From an uncultured bacterium (GTDB lineage Bacteria; Bacteroidota; Ignavibacteria; UBA10030; BY39), in assembly GCA_937967455.1 (NCBI GenBank), contig CALCJK010000010.1, forward strand, positions 1 to 64,000: DNA of 64,000 nucleotides, written 5' to 3'. Each line of letters begins with the position of its first letter. The stretch's first letter is position 1. Both the position numbers and the translations under genes were made by a program. Of this stretch, positions 25,774 to 34,357 are shown in pieces. A model generated the notes under the pieces. The model made no database searches. It was not told where the DNA came from and saw only the letters and a list, made by a program, of their open reading frames with translations.

Positions 25774-26262
25774 TTATTCCTTACGTTCCTCATTATGTTT
25801 TGTTGTTGATTCTTCAATTAATCCTCTGCCAGATTTTTTTAATTTTTTTTCTGCCTTTAATTGGTCGAACACAGCATCTATAACGCCGTTTATAAATTTA
25901 CCACTTTTTTCTGTGCTGTAGAGTTTGGCAATTTCGATTGCTTCATTGATTGTAACTTTTGGAGGGATATCTTCAAAGAATAACAACTCACATATACCCA
26001 TTCTTAAAAGTATTTTATCAATAATAGCGATTCTGTTAAATTCCCAGTTTGTAACTTTCGATTTGATATATTCATCCAATTCTTCTTGGTGCTGTATAAC
26101 TTTGTAAATTAATTGTTTAGCAAAATCAAATTCGTATTTTTTATTTTTTAAATCTACTAGAATATAATCAATAACAGAAGTTATTGGTTCTTGTGAAATT
26201 GCATGAGCGTAAAGTACCTGTAGTACTTTTTCTCTTATTGTTCTTCTTTTAAATGTTACCAT
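25774..26262 (-). CDS. nusB: Transcription antitermination factor NusB
   Basis: NusB fold, binding boxA RNA with NusE in rRNA antitermination. Recognised from RRTIREKVLQVLYAHAIS at the N-terminus, the central VTNWEFNRIAIIDKILLRMGICEL and PPKVTINEAIEIAKLYSTEKSGKFINGVID. The C-terminus has an extra basic tail. Ribosome site AAGGAAC precedes the ATG. A terminator hairpin lies only 14 nt upstream of the start codon, leaving no space for a promoter between them, so expression needs read-through or a promoter inside the upstream gene. Confidence 0.93.
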   Translation of the reverse strand: MVTFKRRTIREKVLQVLYAHAISQEPITSVIDYILVDLKNKKYEFDFAKQLIYKVIQHQEELDEYIKSKVTNWEFNRIAIIDKILLRMGICELLFFEDIPPKVTINEAIEIAKLYSTEKSGKFINGVIDAVFDQLKAEKKLKKSGRGLIEESTTKHNEERKE

Positions 26263-26275
26263 AAGTTCCTTACTA

Positions 26276-26303
26276 AAAGGCGGTTAATTAAATAACCGCC
26301 TTT
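26276..26303 (-). terminator. Terminator-like hairpin between leucine dehydrogenase and nusB
   Basis: Perfect 11-bp stem (AAAGGCGGTTA and its complement) with a 6-nt loop, followed on the minus strand by TTTT. It sits 13 nt after the leucine dehydrogenase stop and 14 nt before the nusB start codon, so it may act as an attenuator as well as a terminator. Confidence 0.8.
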
Positions 26304-26315
26304 CAATTAATTTTT

Positions 26316-27425
26316 TTATTTACATATTTCGCCTAATCTACCACTGAATTTTGATTCACCTGAGTATATCTGTCTGATTTTACCGATAGTTTTAATTCTT
26401 TCTTCTGCGAGTTTGTTTGATGCTTCGTGGGTAGGAATTTTATGCTCTTTAGCAATGGAAAGAATTGTGCGTATTGTATCATATATTTGTCCAGCTTGTT
26501 TCATTGCTCTTTCAGGATGATAACCTTCTAACTCATTTGCCACGTTTATAAGTCCACCAGCGTTGATTGCATAATCAGGTGCATAAATGATTCCTTTTTC
26601 CATCAGAATTCTGCCGTGTTTGTTTTCATCTGCGAGTTGGTTGTTTGCACCACCTGCTATTATTTTGAATTTCATTCTTGGGATGGTTTCGTCATTAACT
26701 ATAGCACCGAGAGCACAGGGACAGAAGACATCAGCATCAACATCATATATCTTATCTGGATGTACAAATTCACCTTTTATTTGAGCCAGAACAGATTTTG
26801 CTTTTTCCTCATATATATCTGTTACATAAATTTTTGCGCCTTCTTTTGCAAGGTGTTCGCAAACATACTTTGCAACATGGCCTGCTCCCTGGACAGCAAC
26901 CTTCTTTCCGACTAAAGAGTCGCTACCAGTAAGTTCTTTCATACAAGCCTTCATTCCTACATAAACACCATATGCAGTAAATGGAGAGGGATCACCACTA
27001 CCACCAAGAGCTCTATCAATTCCCGTAACATATTTTGTTTCCATTCTAACAAATTCCATATCTTCAACTGAAGTGCCTACATCTTCTGCTGTAATGTACC
27101 TACCTGCCAATCCATCTACAAATCTTCCAAATGCTCGGAACATTGATTCAGTTTTATCCTTGTGTGGATCGCCTATAATTACAGCTTTTCCTCCACCTAA
27201 ATTCAATCCTGCAACAGCCGCTTTGTAAGTCATACCCCTCGATAAACGTAGTACATCAATTAATGCATCATTTTCAGAAGCATACATCCACATACGAGTT
27301 CCACCCAGTGCAGGTCCCAACGTTGTATTGTGAATCCCAATTATGGCTCTAAGGTTTGCTTCTTTGTTGTAACAAAATACTACCTGTTCGTGATCTTTTT
27401 TGCTGATTTCATCAAATACTGGCAT
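26316..27425 (-). CDS. Leucine dehydrogenase (Glu/Leu/Phe/Val dehydrogenase family)
   Basis: NAD-dependent oxidative deamination of branched-chain amino acids to keto acids. Substrate-binding Lys68 (GMTYKAA) and catalytic Lys80 (NLGGGKAVIIGDP) fall at the same numbers as in Bacillus leucine dehydrogenase, and the NAD motif QGAGHVAKYV follows. Length 369 aa is typical. Strong ribosome site AAGGAG before the ATG. It is 25 nt after the ABC ATPase gene and probably the last gene of the fbp unit, ended by the hairpin at 26276-26303. Confidence 0.9.
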   Translation of the reverse strand: MPVFDEISKKDHEQVVFCYNKEANLRAIIGIHNTTLGPALGGTRMWMYASENDALIDVLRLSRGMTYKAAVAGLNLGGGKAVIIGDPHKDKTESMFRAFGRFVDGLAGRYITAEDVGTSVEDMEFVRMETKYVTGIDRALGGSGDPSPFTAYGVYVGMKACMKELTGSDSLVGKKVAVQGAGHVAKYVCEHLAKEGAKIYVTDIYEEKAKSVLAQIKGEFVHPDKIYDVDADVFCPCALGAIVNDETIPRMKFKIIAGGANNQLADENKHGRILMEKGIIYAPDYAINAGGLINVANELEGYHPERAMKQAGQIYDTIRTILSIAKEHKIPTHEASNKLAEERIKTIGKIRQIYSGESKFSGRLGEICK

Positions 27426-27450
27426 ATTATTTCTCCTTCACTATTTGTTA

Positions 27451-28248
27451 TTAATTTGGATTTAATGTTATTCTTGGTATTTTTTTTATAGGATGTTGAT
27501 CTATTATTGTTTCTGCTCCAAAAACTTTTTTAATATTCGTCTGATTTAATACATTTTCTGGTTTACCAAATTCAAAAACTCTTCCTTTATCTAAAATTAA
27601 AATTATATCACTAAATAATGAGGCAAGGTTAATATCATGAAAGACAGAAATTACGGTTATTTCGTTTTCTATAGTTAAACTTTTTATAAGAGTAAGAATA
27701 TCTATTTGGTGAGTTAGATCCAGATGTGTATTCGGTTCATCAAGTAAAAGTATTGGTGTTTGCTGTGTTAAAGCTCTTGCTAAGTATACTCTCTGTATTT
27801 CACCACCAGAGAGATTTTGAACATTTCTATTTGCCAGATATAGTATATCAGTTTTTTCCATTGATGCAGTGGCAATGTGCTTATCTTTTTCATTCTCAAA
27901 ACCGATTCCGGTTAAATATGGTGCTCGTCCCATTAGGACAGTTTCAAAAACAGTATATGGGAAATTTGTTGGAGGACTTTGCGGAACAAAAGAGATTAAT
28001 TTTGATAATTCTCTTCTGGAAATTCTATTATAATTTTTTCCAAAAATTGAGATACTACCAGAGTTTGGGTTTAATATTTTATCTAAAATTCTTAGTAGAG
28101 TTGATTTGCCTGAGCCGTTTGGTCCTAAAATACTTAGAAAAGTTCCTTTCTCTAATGAAAAGGAGATATTTTCAAGCCTAAAGGCAAACGTATCACCTTT
28201 ACGTAATTTGTAGTTAAAATTTATATTATCTACTTCAAGGCAGAGCAT
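27451..28248 (-). CDS. FecE/BtuD-type ABC ATPase, no partner nearby
   Basis: ATPase subunit of the iron-siderophore/heme/cobalamin importer family (FecCD-type systems). Walker A GPNGSGKST, Q-loop FVPQSPPTNFP, signature NLSGGEIQRVYLARAL, Walker B PILLLDEPNTHLDL, H-loop VFHDINLA. Length 265 aa is normal. Its permease and binding protein are not in the window; instead it lies directly between fbp (stop and start adjacent) and leucine dehydrogenase. It may serve a permease encoded elsewhere. Confidence 0.88.
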   Translation of the reverse strand: MLCLEVDNINFNYKLRKGDTFAFRLENISFSLEKGTFLSILGPNGSGKSTLLRILDKILNPNSGSISIFGKNYNRISRRELSKLISFVPQSPPTNFPYTVFETVLMGRAPYLTGIGFENEKDKHIATASMEKTDILYLANRNVQNLSGGEIQRVYLARALTQQTPILLLDEPNTHLDLTHQIDILTLIKSLTIENEITVISVFHDINLASLFSDIILILDKGRVFEFGKPENVLNQTNIKKVFGAETIIDQHPIKKIPRITLNPN

Positions 28249-29259
28249 TTAATTTTCTTCGGTTAGAAATTTTTCGCAAAGCGTTACTTCTTCTGAACTC
28301 CCAATGAAAATTGGAGTTTTTTGATGTAAAGAATCTGGTTGTATTTCCAAAATACGTTTCTCTCCATTTATTGCTCTTCCACCTGCTTGTTCAACAATAT
28401 ACGACATTGGATTACATTCATACATTAATCTCAACTTTCCATTTGGATTTTTCTTGTCTGCAGGATAAATAAATATACCACCATATAAAAGTGTGCGATG
28501 TATATCGCCAACCATTGTTCCAATATATCGTAGTGAATATGGTCTACCTGAAGATTTATCTATTTCTTTTAAATAATTTATGTATTTTTGAAATTTTGGA
28601 TCCCACAGATTATAATTTCCTTCGTTAACGCTATAGAATTTTCCCCTTTGAGGAATTTTTATATTTTCGTTCGAGAGTAAAAATTCACCAACACTTGGAT
28701 CTAATGTAAAGCCATGGACACCCTGTCCTGTTGTATATACAAACATAGTGCTTGTACCGTAAATTATATAACCAGCTGCTACTTGTTTATATCCTGGTTG
28801 TAAACAGTCTTCTAAATTTCCCTGTCCAAAAGTAGTAACTCTTTTAAATATACTAAATATGGTTCCAATTGTAATGTTTGCATCTATGTTTGATGAACCA
28901 TCTAGCGGATCATATATCAATACATACTTTCCATTATTATATTTGTTGGGCATTTCAATTAATCCATTACTTTCTTCAGAAGCCATTGCACATAAATGCC
29001 CCGTATAAAACATTGTACGTCTTATAGTTTCATCTGCAAATATATCTAATTTTTTTAATATATCTCCACTAATATTTGTTTGGTCGGTTGTACCCAGGAT
29101 ATTTACAAGACCAGCTTTACTTACTTCTCTCCAGACGAGTTTGGCAGCGAGTGTTAATGCAAATAGAACATTTGTAAATTCTCCCGTAGCTTGAGGAAAT
29201 TTTTCTTCTTGTTGCCTTATAAAACGCTCCAGGGTCATAAATTTTGTGTTTATTAACAT
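28249..29259 (-). CDS. fbp: Class I fructose-1,6-bisphosphatase
   Basis: Gluconeogenic hydrolysis of fructose-1,6-bisphosphate. Metal-site motif YDPLDGSSNIDANI, early TGHLCAMASEES, and the substrate region RYIGTMVGDIHRTLLYGG and KLRLMYECNPMSYIVEQAGG. The start could be the ATG at 29259 or the one at 29238 (MTLERFIRQQEEKF), which lines up better with known FBPases; neither has a clear ribosome site. Length fits the family. First gene of the fbp-ATPase-leucine dehydrogenase unit; a candidate promoter lies at 29303-29331. Confidence 0.92.
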   Translation of the reverse strand: MLINTKFMTLERFIRQQEEKFPQATGEFTNVLFALTLAAKLVWREVSKAGLVNILGTTDQTNISGDILKKLDIFADETIRRTMFYTGHLCAMASEESNGLIEMPNKYNNGKYVLIYDPLDGSSNIDANITIGTIFSIFKRVTTFGQGNLEDCLQPGYKQVAAGYIIYGTSTMFVYTTGQGVHGFTLDPSVGEFLLSNENIKIPQRGKFYSVNEGNYNLWDPKFQKYINYLKEIDKSSGRPYSLRYIGTMVGDIHRTLLYGGIFIYPADKKNPNGKLRLMYECNPMSYIVEQAGGRAINGEKRILEIQPDSLHQKTPIFIGSSEEVTLCEKFLTEEN

Positions 29260-29302
29260 AGAATCTCAAAAGTTTGTTTTAGAGATGGTTAAATTTACAT
29301 TT

Positions 29303-29331
29303 AATTTATAAAACATTTTTTTAATTTGCAA
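29303..29331 (-). promoter_or_regulatory. Candidate fbp promoter
   Basis: On the minus strand TTGCAA (29326-29331), 17-nt spacer, TAAATT (29303-29308). Weaker match than others here. The 256-nt gap 29260-29515 holds this, the etfB promoter and no gene. Confidence 0.3.
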
Positions 29332-29444
29332 TTATTAATTTATATTATGATTAACTAAAAATATTTGTGAAATTAAAACATTTTCATAATATTATTATTG
29401 AGTTTGATCTTAAGAGAATTAGTTAAATTTTGAACTAAATATTT

Positions 29445-29473
29445 TTGCCTTTTTTTTCTTTTATCTATATATT
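29445..29473 (+). promoter_or_regulatory. Putative etfB promoter
   Basis: TTGCCT at 29445-29450, 17-nt spacer, TATATT at 29468-29473. Start near 29480 gives a leader of about 36 nt with the strong ribosome site AGAAGGAG (29503-29510) 5 nt before the ATG. Confidence 0.45.
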
Positions 29474-29515
29474 GTAAAAAATATTTAATAACTATCAACT
29501 GTAGAAGGAGAAATT

Positions 29516-30262
29516 ATGAAGATTGCAGTATGTGTAAATCACGTTCCCGATACTGAAGCAAAAATAAAAATTTCTTCGGATGGGAAATCTGTAGATACTG
29601 GCGGAGTTAATTTTATACTTAACCCTTATGATGAAATTGCAGTAGAACAAGGATTGAAATTGAAAGAAAAATTTGGCGGTGATGTGATTGCTGTTACTGT
29701 GGGACAGGAGATTAATAAAGAAACTTTGCGGAAGGCGCTTGCTATGGGAGCAGATAAAGCTGTATTGATTAAAACAAATGTTTTATGCGATTCTTATGTT
29801 GTAGCTGAAGCGCTTAAGAATTATTTACAAGAAATAAATCCTGATATAACATTGTTTGGGAAACAATCGATTGATTATGATAATGCACAAATTCCATCAT
29901 TGGTTGGCGAAATGTTAAATCTCCCGTCGATTACTGTGGTTGTTAAAATGGAAATCGAAAATAACAAAGTTATTTGTGAGCGAGAAATAGAAGGTGGACA
30001 CGAGAAAGTAATAAGTCAGATGCCTATAATTATTAGCGTGCAAAAAGGATTATGTGAACCAAGATATCCTACATTGAAAGGAATTATGGCCTCAAAGTCG
30101 AAACCAATAGAAGAAAAAATTTATAATTTACCAGAAAATAAAGTTGAAATCGTTTCGCTTCGTTTACCGCAATCGAAATCCGCAGGAAAAATTGTTGGAA
30201 CAGATGTTTCTGCTGTAAAAGAATTAGTTAGATTACTACACGAAGAAGCGAAGGTTATTTAA
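29516..30262 (+). CDS. etfB: Electron transfer flavoprotein beta subunit
   Basis: Beta subunit of ETF, which takes electrons from acyl-CoA and related dehydrogenases. Recognised from MKIAVCVNHVPDTEAKIKI, INFILNPYDEIAVEQGL-like phrase (NFILNPYDEIAVEQG), the LAMGADKAVLI motif and the ending region. Length 248 aa fits. A good ribosome site (AGAAGGAG) precedes it. It is followed by etfA after 12 nt. No specific dehydrogenase or quinone oxidoreductase partner is in the window. Confidence 0.94.
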   Translation: MKIAVCVNHVPDTEAKIKISSDGKSVDTGGVNFILNPYDEIAVEQGLKLKEKFGGDVIAVTVGQEINKETLRKALAMGADKAVLIKTNVLCDSYVVAEALKNYLQEINPDITLFGKQSIDYDNAQIPSLVGEMLNLPSITVVVKMEIENNKVICEREIEGGHEKVISQMPIIISVQKGLCEPRYPTLKGIMASKSKPIEEKIYNLPENKVEIVSLRLPQSKSAGKIVGTDVSAVKELVRLLHEEAKVI

Positions 30263-30274
30263 GGAGAAAAATAT

Positions 30275-31249
30275 ATGAAAATTTTAACTTTTGCAGAACA
30301 GAGAGAAGGGAAATTAAAGAAAACAGCCTACGAAGTTGCAACAGCAGCAGTCAATTTGGGAAAACAATTGAATGCTGATGTTTTTGCGTTAGTAATAGGA
30401 AAAAATGTTTCAGAAATCGCTTCCGATATTGGCGGTTATGGAATAAAAAGAGTAGTAGTTGTTGATAATTCAGATTTAGAATTTTATTCTACTACTGCTT
30501 ATGCTAAAGCAGTTGTCGAGGTTGCAATAAAAGAGAAAGCTGATATCTGTTTATTTCCAGCTTCTCAAATGGGGAAAGATCTAGCTCCGAGAATTGCAGC
30601 AAAACTTAATGCAGGTTTAGCCTCAGATTGCACTGCTCTGAAAATAGAAAATGGTAATATTATTGCTACACGACCTATTTTCGCCGGAAAAATTATAAGT
30701 GATGTAATAATAAAAACTGATTTAAAAATCTTTACATTAAGACCAAATGTTTTTACAGCAGGGGCTAACAATGGACAAAAAGCACAAGTTGAGAATATAT
30801 CAATCGACCTAAAAGAAAGTGATTTTACAGTAAAAGCGATAGAAACAAAGCTTGGTACAGGCAGACCTGATGTTACTGAAGCAAGTATAATAGTTTCTGG
30901 TGGAAGAGGCATGAAAGCACCTGAGAATTTTAAACTAATTGAGGAACTTGCGGATGTTTTAGGAGCAGGAGTTGGCGCTTCGAGAGCTGCTGTAGATGCA
31001 GGATGGCGCCCTCATGATGAACAAGTTGGGCAAACCGGTAAAACTGTTTCGCCAAATCTCTATATTGCTTGTGGAATTTCAGGTGCAATTCAACATCTGG
31101 CTGGTATGTCGTCTTCAAAGTGTATTGTAGCAATTAATAAAGATAAAGATGCACCTATTTTCCAGATCGCTGATTATGGGATTGTTGGAGATGTACTGGA
31201 AATTTTACCTGAGTTAACAAAAGAAATTAAAATGATTTTAGGAAAATAA
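30275..31249 (+). CDS. etfA: Electron transfer flavoprotein alpha subunit
   Basis: FAD-binding subunit of ETF. The N-terminal domain begins MKILTFAEQREGKLKK; the C-terminal FAD domain has the family motifs SGGRGMKAPENF, LGAGVGASRAAVDAGW, QVGQTGKTVSP, YIACGISGAIQHLAGM and INKDKDAPIFQIADYGIVGD. Length 324 aa is normal. Ribosome site AAGGAG upstream. Cotranscribed with etfB and a BFN-UVR gene that starts 4 nt later. Confidence 0.95.
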   Translation: MKILTFAEQREGKLKKTAYEVATAAVNLGKQLNADVFALVIGKNVSEIASDIGGYGIKRVVVVDNSDLEFYSTTAYAKAVVEVAIKEKADICLFPASQMGKDLAPRIAAKLNAGLASDCTALKIENGNIIATRPIFAGKIISDVIIKTDLKIFTLRPNVFTAGANNGQKAQVENISIDLKESDFTVKAIETKLGTGRPDVTEASIIVSGGRGMKAPENFKLIEELADVLGAGVGASRAAVDAGWRPHDEQVGQTGKTVSPNLYIACGISGAIQHLAGMSSSKCIVAINKDKDAPIFQIADYGIVGDVLEILPELTKEIKMILGK

Positions 31250-31253
31250 ATAA

Positions 31254-31832
31254 ATGAATGAAGACAGAGTACAAGTAGACATAATAGGTTTAACAACCAG
31301 TCCTGCAAGTGGTGGAGCTTACGCCTTGTTGTTAAAAGAAATAGATGGTGAAAGACAACTTCCAATTATAATCGGTCAATTTGAAGCTCAATCCATCGCC
31401 TTGGAAATGGAAGGAATCAAGCCACCCAGACCGCTAACCCACGACTTAATTAAAAATATTATTGATGCGTTAGGACTTGAAGTTACAGATGTTGTAATAA
31501 ATGATTTAAGGGAAGGAACATTTTATGCAACAATTACGGTAGATGGGCAACAGATTGACTCAAGACCCAGTGATGCTATTGCCTTGGCTGTAAGATGTGG
31601 TATTCCAATTTATGTCACAGAAAAAGTAATGCAAGAAGCAGCATTTTTACCAGAATCTGAAGAAGAACAAGAAGGTGAAAGTTTAAGACAAATTGGTCGT
31701 CAAGTTGATGATAAAGAGAGTAAATTAAATTTTCTACGTAAGCAACTAAAAGAAGCAGTGGAAAGAGAGGATTATGAAACCGCTGCGCGTATCAGGGATG
31801 CTATAAGAAAAATTGAATTAAGTGATCACTGA
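31254..31832 (+). CDS. Bifunctional nuclease (BFN/DUF151) family protein with UVR motif
   Basis: The N-terminal BFN domain (residues about 5-130: VQVDIIGLTTSPASGGAYAL, LPIIIGQFEAQSIALEM, RPLTHDLIKNIIDAL, DSRPSDAIALAVR) is joined to a C-terminal UvrB/UvrC-type motif (about 158-190: LNFLRKQLKEAVEREDYETA). BFN proteins have been described with DNase/RNase activity in plants; bacterial roles are poorly known. The UVR motif suggests a protein contact. Placed 4 nt after etfA, the physiological link is unclear. Confidence 0.87.
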   Translation: MNEDRVQVDIIGLTTSPASGGAYALLLKEIDGERQLPIIIGQFEAQSIALEMEGIKPPRPLTHDLIKNIIDALGLEVTDVVINDLREGTFYATITVDGQQIDSRPSDAIALAVRCGIPIYVTEKVMQEAAFLPESEEEQEGESLRQIGRQVDDKESKLNFLRKQLKEAVEREDYETAARIRDAIRKIELSDH

Positions 31833-31854
31833 AAAAATTGAAAGTTCAGATTAA

Positions 31855-32631
31855 ATGAAAATTTCCCAAAAATATTTTATTATTTTATTATTTCTATTTT
31901 CATATTCTTTTACACAAAATGATAATTTGAAGTTAGAGCAGTTAATTTCCGAAGGAGATTACTTCGCTGAAAAAACATTTGAAAATGAAAAAGCTCTAGA
32001 AAAATACCTTGAAGCACTCAGAATATCTCCAAAGAATTATGATTTATATTGGAGAATAAGTAGATGCTATGTTGATATTGGTGAACATCTATCAGCCAAT
32101 ACAACGGATGAGAAAAATAAACAGGAGTCAATGTATAAGAAATCTTATTTATATGCTGATAGTGCAGTTAAGGTTAATCCTAAGGGTTCTATGGGATATG
32201 TAAGAAGAGCAATAGCGAATGGTAGAATCGCACTCTTTAAAGGAATTTGGGATAATGTAAGTTTGGTTAAACAAACAAAATCGGATTTAGATAAAGCTAT
32301 AGAATTAGATCCAGAGAATGCAACAGCTTATTATGTATTAGGAAGAACACATTCTAAGGTTAGTGAAAAAAGCAAAATAATTAGATGGCCTCTGGGGCTT
32401 GGATGGGCTAATTTAGATGATGCTATTAAAAGTTATGAAAAAGCTATATCTCTGCGTCCAGATTTTATTATGTACCGTCTTGATGCAGCGCGTGCGTATA
32501 TAGAAGCGGGTGATTATAAAAAAGCTAAAGAACATTTGAATGTAATTGGAACTTTGCCTACTCAGGATGAAGATGATGATAAATTTCGAAAGGAAGCCAT
32601 AGAAATATTAACAAATTTAAAAGATAAATAA
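31855..32631 (+). CDS. Exported TPR protein
   Basis: 258 aa with a signal peptide (MKISQKYFIILLFLFSYSFTQ) and TPR-like helices: EKALEKYLEALRISPKNYDLYW, a central pair around KSDLDKAIELDPENATAYYV, and LDDAIKSYEKAISLRPDFIMY. It looks like a periplasmic scaffold protein. It follows the BFN-UVR gene by 22 nt and ends 6 nt before the convergent pdxJ. The partner is unknown. Confidence 0.75.
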   Translation: MKISQKYFIILLFLFSYSFTQNDNLKLEQLISEGDYFAEKTFENEKALEKYLEALRISPKNYDLYWRISRCYVDIGEHLSANTTDEKNKQESMYKKSYLYADSAVKVNPKGSMGYVRRAIANGRIALFKGIWDNVSLVKQTKSDLDKAIELDPENATAYYVLGRTHSKVSEKSKIIRWPLGLGWANLDDAIKSYEKAISLRPDFIMYRLDAARAYIEAGDYKKAKEHLNVIGTLPTQDEDDDKFRKEAIEILTNLKDK

Positions 32632-32637
32632 ATTATT

Positions 32638-33354
32638 TTACTTTCGCTTGATTATATTTTTCATTTCTTTCACCGCATTCTCTAAGCCAATATAAACAGC
32701 ACGGACTATTATCGCATATCCTATACTGACTTCATCAATTTCTTTTATTCTAATTATTGGAAATATGTTTATATAATTTAACCCATGTCCTGCATTTACA
32801 CCAAGACCGATTTCTTTGCCATACTTTGCTATATCTCTTATAAGATTTAGTTGTTTTAATTTTTCCTTTTTTGATTTTGCTTCTGCGTATTTGCCTGTGT
32901 GAATTTCGATCATATCAGCGTTAATTTCTTTTGCAATTTCTACATTTGATTTAACAGGATCGATAAAAAGGCTTACTAATATTTCTTTCTCGTGTAAAAG
33001 GTCTATAGTTTTCTTTAATGAACTTTTGTTTTTTTGAAGATCAAGCCCACCTTCCGTTGTTAATTCTTTTCTTCTTTCTGGCACTAATGTAGCAAGATCA
33101 GGCTTTGCTTTACGCGCAATTTTAATGATATTGGGAACAGCTGCCATCTCAAGATCGAGTTTTGTGGAAATTGATTCCCTCAATTTGAATACATCATGAT
33201 CCTTAATATGTCTTCTATCTTCTCTTAAATGGCAAACTATTCCATCAGCCCCAGACTTTTCTGCAATTAATGCTGCATGTACTGGATCTGGCTCAAATTC
33301 ACCTCTTGCATTCCTTAGTGTAGCAATATGATCAATGTTCACGGTTAATTTCAT
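32638..33354 (-). CDS. pdxJ: Pyridoxine 5'-phosphate synthase
   Basis: Last step of DXP-dependent vitamin B6 synthesis, joining 3-amino-2-oxopropyl phosphate and DXP. Clear family motifs: KLTVNIDHIATLRNARG, DPVHAALIAEKSGADGIV, HLREDRRHI, ATLVPERRKELTTEGG and GLGVNAGHGLNYINI. Length 238 aa is normal. It follows the YbbR/CdaR-like gene by 15 nt on the minus strand and ends 6 nt from the convergent TPR gene. Confidence 0.95.
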   Translation of the reverse strand: MKLTVNIDHIATLRNARGEFEPDPVHAALIAEKSGADGIVCHLREDRRHIKDHDVFKLRESISTKLDLEMAAVPNIIKIARKAKPDLATLVPERRKELTTEGGLDLQKNKSSLKKTIDLLHEKEILVSLFIDPVKSNVEIAKEINADMIEIHTGKYAEAKSKKEKLKQLNLIRDIAKYGKEIGLGVNAGHGLNYINIFPIIRIKEIDEVSIGYAIIVRAVYIGLENAVKEMKNIIKRK

Positions 33355-33369
33355 ATTTTCTCCTTGATA

Positions 33370-34293
33370 TTACATTAGTCTTTTTCGTATAATATACTGA
33401 AATTTTTCAGGATTAGTTTTAATTATTTTTAAACCTTCTGGAATTGAAAACTTAGGTTGTATGTATCCTGTACTATCATTCAATAAATCATTATATTCAA
33501 TATAAGCTTGTACATTTTCTGAACTGAAATCTGTCAAAAGGCTAATATTACCTCGTACAATGATGTCTACTTTAGGTGGTATTAGAACAACTTCTTTATT
33601 TGTTGGTAAAGCATTGATTATAATATTGATACCTGAAAGTGTTTTATCTGCAAATGGTTCAACTGCTATATTTATTTCCACTTCGTTGATATTGGACTCA
33701 AGAACATATTTTGGCATATCTGCAAGTGGGATTTTAAGTTTTATTGGCTCAGAAATATCTTTGATATGAATATTTTTTGTTGGCCAATATTTAAGTGTAT
33801 CAATTATACTTTTTGCTCCTTTTATCCATATACTATCAGGTTTGATTTCATATTCACCAATTGAGGCATAACCTTCTTTGAATTTAATCTCTGCATTTAA
33901 TTTCACAGGTAATTTTATAGAATCATATTTATCAGTATAGATATTAATTGAGTCTATTGAGGCATCTAAAGCTATGAGGTTCTGAGATAATGAAATTCCT
34001 TCAAGTATATCTTTTTTTATTAAGCGCCAAGTTCCAAACCTTGCATTGGTCAGGTCTAAATTAAATTCAGGATTGCTTGTGAGTTGAAAAGATAGTATAT
34101 CCCAGCCCCGTCCTTTTATTTTTGCTTTAAAAAAATCTGGAATTGGTTGTTTTAAAGCAATTTTATTAGTGTTAATTAAATTAATCTGGACTTCATCAGT
34201 CGTTACATACTCATAATTCATATTAATTAAAAACCAAAGAAGTATTGCAAAAAGTATTGAGATTAGAATTATTTTATAATTTTTGTTATCCAT
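33370..34293 (-). CDS. YbbR/CdaR-like membrane-anchored protein
   Basis: 307 aa with one N-terminal membrane segment (ILISILFAILLWFLINMNYEYV) and several extracytoplasmic YbbR-type beta domains (YDSIKLPVKLNAEIKFKEGY, SIWIKGAKSIIDTLKYW, PPKVDIIVRGNISLL). In Firmicutes CdaR regulates the cyclic di-AMP synthase CdaA, but no cdaA is present here; the neighbour is pdxJ. A terminator hairpin ends 17 nt before its start codon, so the promoter position is unclear. Confidence 0.7.
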   Translation of the reverse strand: MDNKNYKIILISILFAILLWFLINMNYEYVTTDEVQINLINTNKIALKQPIPDFFKAKIKGRGWDILSFQLTSNPEFNLDLTNARFGTWRLIKKDILEGISLSQNLIALDASIDSINIYTDKYDSIKLPVKLNAEIKFKEGYASIGEYEIKPDSIWIKGAKSIIDTLKYWPTKNIHIKDISEPIKLKIPLADMPKYVLESNINEVEINIAVEPFADKTLSGINIIINALPTNKEVVLIPPKVDIIVRGNISLLTDFSSENVQAYIEYNDLLNDSTGYIQPKFSIPEGLKIIKTNPEKFQYIIRKRLM

Positions 34294-34310
34294 ATTCTAA
34301 TGGAATAAAA

Positions 34311-34340
34311 AACTCCACCTTTCTTTCGAGAGATGGAGTT
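34311..34340 (-). terminator. Terminator of the BMC shell-gene unit
   Basis: AACTCCA / TGGAGTT stem, extended by CT/AG past one mismatch, loop TTCTTTCG-like, followed on the minus strand by TTTTTT. It lies 17 nt after the larger shell gene and 17 nt before the YbbR-like start codon. Confidence 0.75.
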
Positions 34341-34357
34341 AAACTTGTGAAGATAGA

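Noticed and set aside
29260-29515. Small gene or structured RNA in the fbp-etfB gap
   Set aside because: Very AT-rich, no hairpin with GC core, no plausible frame; only promoter-like elements seen.
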